Of a stretch of 64,000 nt of DNA, positions 36,540-45,925 are shown piece after piece (position 1 is the stretch's first letter; each line of letters opens with the position of its first letter). The DNA is from Bradyrhizobium canariense (GTDB taxonomy: Bacteria > Pseudomonadota > Alphaproteobacteria > Rhizobiales > Xanthobacteraceae). The stretch lies in the NCBI RefSeq assembly GCF_900105125.1, contig NZ_LT629750.1, positions 4,236,001 to 4,300,000 on the forward strand, given 5' to 3'. The notes beneath the pieces were generated by a model. That model made no database searches, had not been told where the DNA came from, and saw nothing but the letters and a program-made list of their open reading frames with translations. The position numbers and the translations under genes were made by a program.

Positions 36540-37288
36540 CCGAGCCAGCGCAAAACCTCGGCGACGGTTTCGACCTTTTCCCGTGCGGCTATCAGCGGAC
36601 GGCGGACCATCACCACCGGCAGCGCGAGGTCGCGCGCGGCCTCGATCTTCGCCGAGGCGGCATCACCCCCGGCGTTCCTGGCCACCACGATTTCGGCGCG
36701 GTAATTCGCCAGCATGGCGCGGTCACCGGCACGGTCGAACGGCCCGCGCGCAACGATCACCTCCGCGCTGGACAGCGGCAGCGGCTGGCGCGGCGGGTCG
36801 ACCAGGCGAACGAGATAAGCGTGCTGCGGATGGGTCGCGAAAGTCTCAAGATGCAGCCGGCCGATGCCGAGAAATACCCGGCGCGGTACGGTACCGAGCG
36901 CTTCCGCCGCCGCCGCGAGATCATCGACCTCGATCCAGCGATCGCCGGGCGTGCGTTGCCAGGGCCTGCGCTCGAGCGCCAGCAGCGGCACGCCGGCCTT
37001 GGCGCAGGCAGCGATCGCGTGCGCGCTGATCTGCGCCGCGAACGGATGGGTGGCATCGATCACCCGCGCGATTGTTTCGGCGCGAAGATAGTCTGCCAGA
37101 CCATCGATGCCGCCGAAGCCGCCGACACGCCAGGCAATCGGCGGCGGCGTCGGATTTTCGGTGCGGCCGGCATAAGACAACACCGCATCGATGCGCGGAT
37201 CATTCGCCAACGCTCCTGCGAGTCGATTGGCGTCGGCGGTACCGCCGAGGATCAGAACGCGCAGTCGTCTGGTCGGGGAGGATGTCAT
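36506..37288 (-). CDS. cobK: Precorrin-6A reductase, antisense within the cob operon
   Basis: CobK, 260 aa, an NADPH-dependent reductase giving dihydro-precorrin-6. The N-terminal RVLILGGTADANRLAGAL is the nucleotide-binding region, with RVIDATHPFAAQISAHA, the RPWQRTPGDRW segment and GPFDRAGDRAML typical of CobK. It is encoded on the strand opposite to cobJ and cobL. Its ATG (37288-37286) overlaps the cobL ATG (37287-37289) within the palindrome CATG, and its TAG lies inside the cobJ coding end. Any promoter must lie within cobL. The frame is open upstream only because it is antisense to cobL. Confidence 0.95.
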   Translation of the reverse strand: MTSSPTRRLRVLILGGTADANRLAGALANDPRIDAVLSYAGRTENPTPPPIAWRVGGFGGIDGLADYLRAETIARVIDATHPFAAQISAHAIAACAKAGVPLLALERRPWQRTPGDRWIEVDDLAAAAEALGTVPRRVFLGIGRLHLETFATHPQHAYLVRLVDPPRQPLPLSSAEVIVARGPFDRAGDRAMLANYRAEIVVARNAGGDAASAKIEAARDLALPVVMVRRPLIAAREKVETVAEVLRWLGHGETPAERGV

Positions 37289-38510
37289 GACCGCGAGCGA
37301 TGACACGCCGGCCCCCTGGCTGTCCATCCTCGGGATCGGCGAAGACGGGCTCGCCGGGCTGTCGGCGGCGGCGCGCGAGCTGCTCGCCGGCGCCGATTTG
37401 GTCGCCGGCGGCCGTCGGCATCTGGCGCTGGTCGCTTCGCTCGGCAAACCGACCTTTGAGTGGGAGACGCCGTTCGCCGCATCGATCCCAAAGCTTCTGG
37501 CGCATCGCGGCAAGCGCGTTGTGGCGCTGTGCTCGGGCAATCCATTCTGGTTCGGTGCGGGCTCCGTGATCGCTGAAGCGCTCCCTCTGGCCGAAACCGT
37601 CGTGGTGCCGGCGCCTTCGAGCTTTGCGTGGGCCGCAGCGCGGCTGGGCTGGCGGCTTGAGGAGACAATCACGCTGGGTCTGCACGCCCGCCCGATCGAA
37701 CTGTTGCGCCCGCATTTGCGAACCGGTGCGCGCTTGATCGTGCTGGCGCGCGACGGCGCTGCGCCGGCACAGATCGCGGCCTATCTGAACGGCATCGGCT
37801 TTGGACCGTCACGCCTCACCTTGCTGGAAGCGCTCGGTGGCCCGCGCGAACGCATTCGCGGCGCGACCGCCGCGGAGTTCGCATTGGGCGACGTCAAATC
37901 CACGGTCGCGGTCGCGATCGAAGCGGTGGCGGAACTGGGCGCGGTCGTCATTCCCCGCGTGGCCGGATTGCCGGACGAATTATTCGGCCATGACGGTCAA
38001 CTGACAAAGCGCGAGATTCGCGCGGTCAGTCTGTCGACGTTGGCGCCGCGCGGCGGCGAGTTGCTGTGGGATGTCGGAGCCGGCTCCGGCGCGATCGGCA
38101 TTGAATGGCTGCTCGCTCACCCGGCCAATCGCGCCATCGGCATCGAGACGCGCGACGACCGGCTCGGCACGGCCCGCGCCAATGCGCGCGCGCTCGGGGT
38201 TCCGCATTACGATCTCAGGCTCGGCACCGCGCCCGACGCGCTCAAGGGGTTGCCGACACCGGAGGCGGTATTTGTCGGCGGCGGCGCAAGCCGCGCGGGC
38301 GTGCTCGACGCGGTATGGCAGGCGTTGCCGCCGGGAGGCCGGCTGGTCGTCAATTCAGTGACGCTGGAAACCGAGGCGATATTGATCGCCTGGCAGGCTC
38401 GCCATGGCGGCGCCTTGCTGCGGCTGGCGATCGAGCGCGCCGGCCCGGTCGGCGGCCTCACCGGCTGGCGGCCTGCGATGCCGGTGGTGCAATGGAGCGT
38501 AACCAAATGA
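37287..38510 (+). CDS. cobL: Precorrin-6Y C5,15-methyltransferase (decarboxylating)
   Basis: CobL, 407 aa, a fusion of a CbiE-like C5-methyltransferase (about residues 8-200; ILGIGEDGLAGLS, VVALCSGNPFWFGAG) and a CbiT-like C15-methyltransferase/decarboxylase (about 230-400; LTKREIRAVSLSTLAPRGGELLWDVGAGSGAIGIEWL). The ATG at 37287 follows a GGGGAGG ribosome site; the longer frame upstream is antisense to cobK. It restarts the plus-strand series after the inverted cobK and overlaps cobE by ATGA. Confidence 0.97.
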   Translation: MTASDDTPAPWLSILGIGEDGLAGLSAAARELLAGADLVAGGRRHLALVASLGKPTFEWETPFAASIPKLLAHRGKRVVALCSGNPFWFGAGSVIAEALPLAETVVVPAPSSFAWAAARLGWRLEETITLGLHARPIELLRPHLRTGARLIVLARDGAAPAQIAAYLNGIGFGPSRLTLLEALGGPRERIRGATAAEFALGDVKSTVAVAIEAVAELGAVVIPRVAGLPDELFGHDGQLTKREIRAVSLSTLAPRGGELLWDVGAGSGAIGIEWLLAHPANRAIGIETRDDRLGTARANARALGVPHYDLRLGTAPDALKGLPTPEAVFVGGGASRAGVLDAVWQALPPGGRLVVNSVTLETEAILIAWQARHGGALLRLAIERAGPVGGLTGWRPAMPVVQWSVTK

Positions 38511-38905
38511 GCCAGCTGGTCATCGGCGTGGGTTTTCGCGATGAGGCCAGCGCGCAATCGATTGGCGAAGTGCTGGCCGGTGTTGCCGCACGTTCCGCCA
38601 CATGCGGTGTCGCGACCGTGCTCGCCGTCCTTGAGGAGAAGGCCGCTCACCCCGGCCTGCGCGCTGCAGCGCAAGCCACGCAACTGCGGATCGAAACAGT
38701 TACGGCCGACGCAATGGGCGTGGCCGACGCACGGATTACTACTCGCTCGGAGCAAGTGAAAAAACACCGGGGCGTCGGCAGCGTCTGCGAGGCCACGGCA
38801 CTCGCCGCCGCCGGCGTTGGCGCGCGTCTTCTCGTGACCCGTGTCGTGTCGAGCGATCGCCAGGCCACCGCGGCGGCCGCCATCATCGAGGATAGCGCTT
38901 CATGA
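38507..38905 (+). CDS. cobE: CobE-like cobalamin biosynthesis protein
   Basis: Small CobE/CbiG-C-terminal-domain protein, 132 aa. The N-terminal [19 protein letters not shown] matches the family's GxGxRxxA motif, and [17 protein letters not shown] is the conserved GVxSVaEaaAL segment. CobE is required for aerobic B12 synthesis in Pseudomonas denitrificans, but its reaction is unclear; binding of a precorrin intermediate has been proposed. It overlaps cobL upstream and cobM downstream by ATGA motifs. Confidence 0.92.
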   Translation: MSQLVIGVGFRDEASAQSIGEVLAGVAARSATCGVATVLAVLEEKAAHPGLRAAAQATQLRIETVTADAMGVADARITTRSEQVKKHRGVGSVCEATALAAAGVGARLLVTRVVSSDRQATAAAAIIEDSAS

Positions 38906-39681
38906 CCGTTCACTTCATCGGCGCCGGCCCGGGCGCGCCCGATCTGATCACCGTGCGCGGACAGAATCTCGTCGCGCGCTGTCCGGTATGTCTGTTCGCG
39001 GGATCGCTGGTGCCGCGCGAGATCATCGCGCTTTGCCCGCGCGACGCGCGGGTAATCGACACCGCGCCGCTCGACCTTGACGCCATTACCGCTGAATTCG
39101 TCGCAGCCCATCATGCGGGGCTGGAGGTGGCGCGGCTGCACTCCGGCGATCTGTCGGTATGGAGTGCGATGGGCGAGCAGATCCGCAGGCTCGAAGCTCA
39201 TGGCATTCCCTACACGATCACGCCGGGGGTGCCGTCCTTCGCGGCAGCCGCCGCGGCACTCGGACGCGAACTGACGCTGCCCGGGGTGGCGCAGACCGTG
39301 GTGCTGACCCGCACCTCGGGCCGCGCGTCGGCGATGCCGTCAGGCGAGAAACTGGCCGCCTATGCCGCAACTGGTGCGACGCTGGCGATTCATCTGTCTA
39401 TCCACGTACTCGACGAGGTGGCGGCGACGTTGATTCCGCATTACGGAGCCGACGGTGCTGTCGCCGTGGTGGTGCGTGCGAGCTGGCCGGAACAGATCAT
39501 TATTCGCGCCACGCTGTCGACGATCGGCGCCAGGGTGCGCGCCGCGAGTATCGAACGCACCGCACTGATCCTGGTCGGACCGGCGCTCGCTGCGCGCGAT
39601 TTCGCCGACAGCGCGCTTTACGACGCGAACTACGATCGCCGGTTCCGGCCATCCGCGGAGAACGTGCGTGGACGCGAATAG
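38902..39681 (+). CDS. cobM: Precorrin-4 C11-methyltransferase
   Basis: CobM, 259 aa, which methylates precorrin-4 at C11 using SAM. The N-terminal [23 protein letters not shown], the [19 protein letters not shown] loop and [26 protein letters not shown] middle region are diagnostic, with [15 protein letters not shown] at the end. It overlaps cobE by ATGA, and its last 14 nt overlap cobB. Confidence 0.97.
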   Translation: MTVHFIGAGPGAPDLITVRGQNLVARCPVCLFAGSLVPREIIALCPRDARVIDTAPLDLDAITAEFVAAHHAGLEVARLHSGDLSVWSAMGEQIRRLEAHGIPYTITPGVPSFAAAAAALGRELTLPGVAQTVVLTRTSGRASAMPSGEKLAAYAATGATLAIHLSIHVLDEVAATLIPHYGADGAVAVVVRASWPEQIIIRATLSTIGARVRAASIERTALILVGPALAARDFADSALYDANYDRRFRPSAENVRGRE

Positions 39682-41005
39682 GACGTCGGGATTGATCGTC
39701 GCTGCACCCGCCAGCGGCAGCGGCAAGACGACGCTGACGCTGGCGCTGCTCGCTGCGCTGCGCCGTCGCGGCCGGGTCGTGCAGCCCTATAAATGCGGAC
39801 CGGATTATATCGACCCCGCGTTTCATGCCGTCGCGGCCGGCAGAGTGTCGTTCAATTTGGATTCCTGGGCGCAGAGGCGCGACCGGTTCGAAGCGCTGCT
39901 GGATGCTGCCGATGGCGCTGATCTCTGCCTCGCCGAAGGCGTCATGGGACTGTTCGACGGGGGCGCCACGCCGGGCGCGTGGGGAAACGGCTCGACGGCC
40001 GATATCGCCGCGGCGACCGGCTGGCCTGTGGTGCTGGTGCTCGACGTCTCAGGTCAGGCGCAATCCGCCGCTGCAGTCGCGCTCGGTTTTGCACGCTATC
40101 GCGACGACGTTACGATCGCCGGCGTGATCCTCAACAAGGTGGCCAGCGAGCGCCACGCCATGTTGGTGCGCGACGGATTTGAACGGAGCGGGATTAAAGT
40201 GTTCGGGGCGATCGGACGAGACGACGCGCTGACAATACCGGAACGCCATCTCGGACTGGTTCAGGCGCAGGAGGATGCTATCCTAGTTGCACGGCTCGCA
40301 ATGCTTGCGGATGTCGCCGAACGCAGTGTCGATCTTGATGCGCTTCAGACAGCGGCCTGTCCGACACGCCGTCAGCAGCGTTTGTTGGATACAACGCGGG
40401 TAGCCCCGCCCGGCCAGCGGATCGCGCTGGCGCGTGACGCCGCGTTCTCATTCGTTTATCCGCATCTGTTGGCCGGCTGGCGTGCGGCAGGCGCCGAGAT
40501 TATCCCGTTCTCCCCGCTCGCCGACGAGACGCCCGATCCTTCCTGTGACGTAGCCTGGCTACCGGGCGGCTATCCGGAGTTGCACGCCGGCAAGCTCGCA
40601 TCGGCATCCCGTTTCGCCGCCGGCATGCGCACCTTCGCACAGACGCGGCCCGTCCATGGCGAATGCGGGGGTTACATGGCGCTTGGCACTGGCCTGATCG
40701 ACGCGGCCGGAACCCATCACGCGATGCTTGGACTACTCGGGCTTGAGACCGATTTTGCGCAGCGTCGCCTGCATTTAGGCTACCGGACCGCGACATTGCT
40801 GGCGCCTATTCCAGGCTGCATTTCGGGATGCACCCTACGCGGCCACGAATTCCATTACGCCCGCATCCTGGCACAACCGGACCAGCCGCTCGCCGATATT
40901 CGCGACGCTTCGGGCAAGCCAACGGCGGAAACGGGCAGCCTGCGGGATCGGGTGACCGGAAGCTTTTTTCACATGGTCGATACGGCAGAGGGACAACTGT
41001 CTTGA
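39668..41005 (+). CDS. cobB: Hydrogenobyrinic acid a,c-diamide synthase
   Basis: CobB, 445 aa, a glutamine-dependent amidase acting on the a and c carboxylates. The N-terminal P-loop is [16 protein letters not shown], with [12 protein letters not shown] nearby. The C-terminal domain has the nucleophile in [11 protein letters not shown] and a histidine in GHEFHYARI. The GTG start at 39668 lies within cobM and is preceded by GGAG. It is followed by an overlapping cobA start at the TTGA junction. Confidence 0.96.
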   Translation: MDANRTSGLIVAAPASGSGKTTLTLALLAALRRRGRVVQPYKCGPDYIDPAFHAVAAGRVSFNLDSWAQRRDRFEALLDAADGADLCLAEGVMGLFDGGATPGAWGNGSTADIAAATGWPVVLVLDVSGQAQSAAAVALGFARYRDDVTIAGVILNKVASERHAMLVRDGFERSGIKVFGAIGRDDALTIPERHLGLVQAQEDAILVARLAMLADVAERSVDLDALQTAACPTRRQQRLLDTTRVAPPGQRIALARDAAFSFVYPHLLAGWRAAGAEIIPFSPLADETPDPSCDVAWLPGGYPELHAGKLASASRFAAGMRTFAQTRPVHGECGGYMALGTGLIDAAGTHHAMLGLLGLETDFAQRRLHLGYRTATLLAPIPGCISGCTLRGHEFHYARILAQPDQPLADIRDASGKPTAETGSLRDRVTGSFFHMVDTAEGQLS

Positions 41006-41781
41006 CGGTAACCGCGCCAGACTCGATGCCACGGGGCAGCATCGCATTGATCGGCGGCGGACCAGGCGACGTCGATTTACTCACGCTGCGCGCGGTAGAG
41101 CGGCTGCGGGCCGCCGATGTTGTCCTCTACGATGACCTTGCAGGCGACGAGATTCTGTCATTTGTCCGCCCGGACGCCGAGCTCATTGCCGTCGGCAAAC
41201 GAGCTGGCCGCCCCTCGCCGCGTCAGGACGAAGTAAGCCGGCTGATGATCGACCATGCGCTGCTCGGCAAGCGCGTGGTCAGGGTCAAGTCCGGTGATCC
41301 CTCGATCTTCGCTCGCACCGATGAAGAAATCTCCGCTGCACGTCGCGCCGGTGTACCGATTGAAATCGTCCCTGGGATCACCACGGCGACCGCAGCCGCA
41401 GCCTATCTCTGTACTTCGCTCACCAAGCGACTGGTAGCGCGCCGGGTTCAGATGGTTACCGGCCACGACGTCGATGGCCGACTGCCAACAGATCTGGATC
41501 TCGCAGCGCTTGCCGATCCCGGCGCCACGACTTGTGTCTTCATGGGCAAAGCCACCTTCGCCGAACTGGCCGAAAAGCTGATTGCCCGCGGGTTATCCGG
41601 CGAGACCCCGACGGTGGTGGTCGAAAGCCTCGGCTCCCCGTCCACCCAGGTCATGGCGGGATCCCTGACCGAAATCGCGACGCGGCTCGCCGCAGCGAAA
41701 CCGGTCGGGCCATGCTTGATCCTCTACGGCGCCGCGCTCGCCGGCACGGAGCTACGTACCCCAAGCGGAGCTGGAGAGTGA
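41002..41781 (+). CDS. cobA: Uroporphyrinogen-III C-methyltransferase
   Basis: SUMT, 259 aa, which makes precorrin-2 from uroporphyrinogen III with two SAM and so is the entry enzyme of the pathway. The GGGPGDVDLLTLRAVERLRAADVVLYDDL signature region, RVKSGDPSIFARTDEE and IVPGITTATAAAAYLCTSLTKR are diagnostic. The proposed TTG start at 41002 overlaps the cobB stop as TTGA, with GAGGG 9 nt upstream. An ATG at 41026 is an alternative without a ribosome site. It is the last gene of the riboswitch-3 series although it acts first. Confidence 0.94.
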   Translation: MTVTAPDSMPRGSIALIGGGPGDVDLLTLRAVERLRAADVVLYDDLAGDEILSFVRPDAELIAVGKRAGRPSPRQDEVSRLMIDHALLGKRVVRVKSGDPSIFARTDEEISAARRAGVPIEIVPGITTATAAAAYLCTSLTKRLVARRVQMVTGHDVDGRLPTDLDLAALADPGATTCVFMGKATFAELAEKLIARGLSGETPTVVVESLGSPSTQVMAGSLTEIATRLAAAKPVGPCLILYGAALAGTELRTPSGAGE

Positions 41782-41815
41782 AGCAGCCAAAGGCTTAGCA
41801 ACCAAGGCTTCGGTT

Positions 41816-42889
41816 TCACGAGCAGTCGAAATCGGGATTGGTGTCGTATCCCTTAAGGCGATAAATGGCGAACGACAGCGCCCAGCTCGCGATAAAGAGC
41901 GCAATTATGCCATAGCCGAGCACGCCGAAATGATCGTTGAGTTGCGAAATCGCGTTCCAGAACGTGCCGCGAAGTTGGAATTGATCGCCGATCAGGCCAA
42001 GGGTCTCGATACCGCCGACCACGAACGCCACCAGCACGGACACCGACGTAATGGTGAGATTGTAGAATAATTTGCGCATGGGGTTGCGATACGCCCAGCC
42101 ATAGGCCCCGAGCATGACGATTCCGTCTGTCGTGTCGACCAGTGTCATGCCCGCGGCGAACAGGAACGGAAAGATCAGCAGTGACCAACTCGAAACGGCG
42201 TTCGACGCTTGTGCCGAGAGGCCAAACAGACTGATCTCGCTCGCGGTATCGAAGCCGAGCGCGAACAACAGTCCGATCGGATACAGATGCCAGCTGCGCG
42301 AGACGAAACGGAATAGCGGCCTGAACAACCGAGCAAGCCACCCACGCTGATGAAGCAGCGCTTCTATTTCATCCTCGGACATCTTGACGCCGCGTTCAGC
42401 CGATCGGAACACCCGATAGAGGCCGAACAACACCACGAGATTGGCGATGGCGATGACGAACAGGAACAGTGCCGACGCCGAAGTTCCGACAATGCCGCCG
42501 ATCTCGCGGTAAGAAGCGAACTGGCCGTCCAGGGCGTGCGCCGTCAGTGCGACGGCGACGGAGGCCAGCACGACCACCGTCGAGTGGCCAAGCGCGAAGA
42601 AGAGGCCGACCGCGATCGGCCGCTTCCCCTCCTGCATCAATTTGCGCGTCACATTGTCGATTGCCGCAATATGATCCGCATCGATCGCGTGACGAAGCCC
42701 GAGGCTATAGGCGAGCACCGCGGTTCCGATCAGGACCGGCTGATGAGCGAATGCGACGAATGCCCAGATCCAGCAAGCCAGGTTGGCGCCAACGAGAATT
42801 ACATAAAGCGCGGCGACCCGGATTCGAAAGGCCGATGCCTCCCAAGAGGCAGCGTCCGTCGATGGTGGGGATCCTGTGTGCACGACCAT
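41816..42889 (-). CDS. HoxN/NixA-family nickel/cobalt permease (NiCoT)
   Basis: Secondary transporter of the NiCoT family, 357 aa, with about eight membrane helices. The helix II signature HAIDADHI is at residues 67-74. LGHSTVV, LGFDTASEI and DTTDGIVML are the other conserved metal-selectivity motifs. The ATG at 42889 begins about 20 residues before the first helix; the open frame upstream has no membrane-protein character. It converges on the cob operon from the right and plausibly supplies cobalt. No cobalamin riboswitch precedes it. Nickel specificity cannot be excluded from sequence. Confidence 0.92.
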   Translation of the reverse strand: MVVHTGSPPSTDAASWEASAFRIRVAALYVILVGANLACWIWAFVAFAHQPVLIGTAVLAYSLGLRHAIDADHIAAIDNVTRKLMQEGKRPIAVGLFFALGHSTVVVLASVAVALTAHALDGQFASYREIGGIVGTSASALFLFVIAIANLVVLFGLYRVFRSAERGVKMSEDEIEALLHQRGWLARLFRPLFRFVSRSWHLYPIGLLFALGFDTASEISLFGLSAQASNAVSSWSLLIFPFLFAAGMTLVDTTDGIVMLGAYGWAYRNPMRKLFYNLTITSVSVLVAFVVGGIETLGLIGDQFQLRGTFWNAISQLNDHFGVLGYGIIALFIASWALSFAIYRLKGYDTNPDFDCS

Positions 42890-43062
42890 GATAACTTTCG
42901 CTTCGCAAACCCCGAGCGCGGCTCGGGTGGTCGCGCGCCAACATCGATAGTCGGTCAATATATCCAAGATCAGCGGCGCGCCAGACTTGGCAGCGAAAGT
43001 TTTGGTTCCTGGTCCACGGTTCCGCCTGCGATCGGGGTGGCCGCGCGAACAATCCATTGAGA

Positions 43063-43365
43063 TTATTGGGTTTTTGATATCGACGTTGGTTGCGGGAAGC
43101 GTAACATCCGATTCCTGCGATTGTTCGAGCGATAATGGTCCCATGCGGCAAGAGGGGGATCACGCAGCGATAGCGTTGCGCTGGCGACAACACAGGAAAG
43201 GGATGCGGCGAACGCAGCGAACGCAATTATTTGGGCGGTGCCCGAAAGCGCCTCAACAACAATCTGGTCTTTTCTGAGCGCGGCGTAAAAGCAACTGGCG
43301 ATGAACAGCAACGCGTCCACGACGGCAGCGGCCTGAAACGAAACCCATTCGACCTTCTGAAACAT
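43063..43365 (-). CDS. Possible small two-helix membrane protein or gene remnant
   Basis: Open frame of 100 codons whose product has two hydrophobic helices (around AAAVVDALLFIASCFYAAL and AQIIAFAAFAASLSCVVAS) followed by SLRDPPLAAWDH. The last segment faintly resembles the PLxDaxLaaxD stretch at the start of some PAP2-like membrane proteins, so it could be the 5' remnant of such a gene. There is no clear ribosome site. The stretches 42890-43062 and 43366-43509 beside it show nothing recognisable. Confidence 0.3.
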   Translation of the reverse strand: MFQKVEWVSFQAAAVVDALLFIASCFYAALRKDQIVVEALSGTAQIIAFAAFAASLSCVVASATLSLRDPPLAAWDHYRSNNRRNRMLRFPQPTSISKTQ

Positions 43366-43509
43366 CCAAGCAACGACGCATCAACATGGCGCATGGCCCG
43401 ATGGCGATCGCGATTCGAATGGCACGACCTGCACGCTGAAATTCATTGTTAACCACGTCACTTGAGACATGGCCAATCAGGTTAGGTGCGACGAAATTTC
43501 ATCTGCCGT

Positions 43510-43538
43510 AAAAAAAAGGCCTCGGTAATACCGAGGCC
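43510..43538 (-). terminator. Rho-independent terminator after the Flp pilin gene
   Basis: Perfect 9-bp stem GGCCTCGGT/ACCGAGGCC with a 3-nt loop at 43518-43538, followed on the minus strand by a run of eight T residues. It lies 28 nt after the flp stop. Confidence 0.93.
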
Positions 43539-43565
43539 TCAGATGCTTCCTTTGGAAGAGAATTC

Positions 43566-43730
43566 TTATTTAAGCGAGCTATTGATCGACGAGAACTTGG
43601 TGTTCAGGGTGCTGCCGAGACCGTTGACGACGGCAATAATCGCCAGCGCAATGCCGGCGGCAATCAAGCCGTACTCGATGGCGGTCGCGCCGGATTCGTC
43701 CTTCACAAAACGCGCAATCAGATTCTTCAT
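43566..43730 (-). CDS. Flp/Fap-type pilin
   Basis: Type IVb Flp pilin precursor of 54 aa. It begins MKNLIARFVKDESG and is cleaved by prepilin peptidase after G14, giving a mature ATAIEYGLIAAG start with the conserved Glu5 and Tyr6. One hydrophobic helix (AAGIALAIIAVVNGL) and a Ser/Asn-rich tail follow. Flp subunits form Tad-secreted adhesive pili. No tad/cpa assembly genes are in the window, so this is an orphan subunit that would need the assembly machinery elsewhere. Confidence 0.95.
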   Translation of the reverse strand: MKNLIARFVKDESGATAIEYGLIAAGIALAIIAVVNGLGSTLNTKFSSINSSLK

Positions 43731-44254
43731 AGCTAAACTCCAGGTGTGCAGGTGGCTGGTCCAGTAACTTGGTCGCTTCGGCGTTTTCGCCGTGACCGTG
43801 ACGTGGACCCTACCGGTGCCGAATTGCGGCTCGGTTAATTTGATCGCGGAAAAACCGCTCGAGTTCGCTGTTCTGAACTAGAGTAAATGCAGGACTAAGA
43901 TAGTCGCAAAAAGATCGAACGGATCTCCGCCAGTTTCCGCGACGCTGCTGAAGCTTCCGGCCGGCGCCTGGAGCGAGCCGGACGGACGCTGAGAACGTCC
44001 GTTCCGCTCTCGCCACCGAAATCCCAAAAGATCGGCGGCTCGGATCGTTCTATCGAGATAAGGTTTCCAAAGCCTTGCCGAGATCGATCAACTCCCGATC
44101 TACCGTGCAAGCAGCTATTGCTGCCAAAGCCCCGCTAGCCTTTGTCCAGGACACTTCTTCGATCTTCGGATGCTAATGGCGGAGGTCGCCTCAATCCGAG
44201 CTGGGCGGCAACTCAAAAACAGCGCCTGGCGTCGTCGACAGCGTTAGGATCGCT
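43731..44254. other. 524-bp region without recognisable genes
   Basis: Only short frames without family features or ribosome sites are present. It probably contains the flp promoter next to 43730 and the 3' flank of the GT87 gene. I see no repeat or RNA structure in it. Confidence 0.5.
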
Positions 44255-45496
44255 TCACGACTGCGCAATCGGCTCGGGATCACGACGAGGATATTCGACG
44301 ATGCGCGGACTGTTCCTTCGAAACGCCGGAAGACGGTACGCGATCAAGGCCGAGACGATCAACGTGCTGCCGAGACCAAGCGGTGCCTGGAAAAATGGAA
44401 AAATCAAGAGCAGCATTGCCGCGCACCCCAACGCCGGAAGCTCATGCTTCTGGAAACCGTCGGCAAGACCGATGCGAACCAGCAAGGCGATCGGGATCGC
44501 CAGCACCATCAAGTCGTACAGAAACAGATAGGGCGTCATCAGCAGCGTGCCGGCCGCAAGTCCCGCCGCCTTCAGCGAATAGCGCGCCCTGCTCCGCCAC
44601 AGCAGTACCACTGCCACCGCGACCGTCACGGTCATCGCCCATTGCAATGCCCACGCCAGTTGTTCGCTGCCACCGGAGAAACGCACTAAGCCGAACACGC
44701 TTTGCAGCTTGAACCAGGTGGCGCGACCTTCCGTGAAGAAAGCCTGGGAGAACATCGGCATCCAGTGAAAGAACGCTTGCCAACTCTCAATGCCGAAAGC
44801 GAACCAGGATGCCACCGCCATCATGGCCACCACAGCGCCGGCTGTGATAAATACTGTCCATTGCGACGTTGCTATCAGCACCAGCGGAAACAGCGCGCCG
44901 TATTGCGGCTTGTAGCTGAGCAACCCCAGGCAAATGCCCGACAGCATCGGCCTGGTCGGCAACAGATAAAGCGTGCCACCGACCAATGCGGCCGTGAGGA
45001 AGCCGTTTTGTCCAACCATCGTATTGGCCAGGACGACGGGAAACGCAGCCCCTAACAGCAATCCGAACGGTCTCCCGACGATCACGCGCATCATCGCGAG
45101 GTACCAGACCGAACTAGCTGCCGCCCATCCGATGAAACCCACGCTGTATGGGAATTTCGCCAGCAATGCCGCGACGAACAGAAACGGTGGCGGATAGTGC
45201 CAGGCAAAATTGCCGACATAATCCTGGCCGAGCATCGCGACCTGAATCTTCTTCTGGATGTCCCAATCCCAGGCCAGTGCCGGATGACCATCCAGCGCCA
45301 GTTTCCCGGCGGACCAGACATTGACGAAATCGGTGGGGATGCCCCGGCCTTGTGCGTCAAAGATCCACCAGTGAGAAAGGCACAGCGCAAAAAAAGCCGA
45401 GGCGTTCACGACTGCTAAAACGAAGCAGGCATTCAGCAGCAAAGCGGGAATCTCGGTGTGAGCTCCGGTTTTCGATGCGGGTCCGGTAACGGTCAT
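44255..45496 (-). CDS. GT87/DUF2029 family membrane protein
   Basis: Polytopic membrane protein of 413 aa with roughly ten hydrophobic helices and the GT87 (DUF2029) features: a periplasmic loop after helix 1 with TDFVNVWSAGKLALDGHPALAWD, then WHYPPPFLFVAALLA, and GLLSYKPQYGALFPLVL in the middle. Family members include polyprenyl-phosphate-dependent mannosyltransferases of actinobacteria. Here the sugar and acceptor are unknown. The ATG at 45496 follows AAGGA, which favours it over an upstream GTG. Confidence 0.88.
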   Translation of the reverse strand: MTVTGPASKTGAHTEIPALLLNACFVLAVVNASAFFALCLSHWWIFDAQGRGIPTDFVNVWSAGKLALDGHPALAWDWDIQKKIQVAMLGQDYVGNFAWHYPPPFLFVAALLAKFPYSVGFIGWAAASSVWYLAMMRVIVGRPFGLLLGAAFPVVLANTMVGQNGFLTAALVGGTLYLLPTRPMLSGICLGLLSYKPQYGALFPLVLIATSQWTVFITAGAVVAMMAVASWFAFGIESWQAFFHWMPMFSQAFFTEGRATWFKLQSVFGLVRFSGGSEQLAWALQWAMTVTVAVAVVLLWRSRARYSLKAAGLAAGTLLMTPYLFLYDLMVLAIPIALLVRIGLADGFQKHELPALGCAAMLLLIFPFFQAPLGLGSTLIVSALIAYRLPAFRRNSPRIVEYPRRDPEPIAQS

Positions 45497-45925
45497 GCGC
45501 TGTCCTTGCACGATTGCACGCGCGGAGCGAATTATCCTCCATTCATAGAGCGCGGTGGCTTGAGGAATGCTTAAGGCTGGACGCTCCTTGCCTTGATTAG
45601 GCTGAGTTGGTCCGCCATCTCCCGACCTTCGCTTTCGCTTAACCCAGGTCCGCGTCCTTGCGCGCCGCGGCGCTGATTTTTATCGCGGGTGTCGCACCCG
45701 GACCGATCAGGCGTGCAGCCGTGTGGCTGCTCATCCGGGGTGTCGCACCGTCAGAATGGGAACCGGCTGGACTGGAGAAAACCTGCGCTGGGATAGCGTT
45801 CGGCCCGTTAAGGATTGCATCAAAAGCGTTCGTCAATTCTTAATTGAGACCCTCTAGAAATATCCCATTCATTCATGGTTCGCCGCTTTGCTTTGGGGAG
45901 CCACTGCCAGGATCGGTGGGGTAGC
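45497..45925. other. Intergenic region with a pair of GGTGTCGCACC palindromes
   Basis: No supported gene. GGGTGTCGCACCC at 45687-45699 and GGTGTCGCACC at 45739-45749 share an 11-bp imperfect palindrome, 52 bp apart start to start, upstream of the membrane spermidine-synthase-like gene. They may be an operator pair or repeated remnants. Confidence 0.4.

Noticed and set aside
37289..37672. Upstream extension of the cobK frame
   Set aside because: It is antisense to the conserved start of cobL, and CobK family similarity begins at 37288.
43810..44110. Short minus-strand frames upstream of the Flp pilin gene
   Set aside because: No ribosome sites, no motifs and mutually overlapping frames; treated as non-coding.
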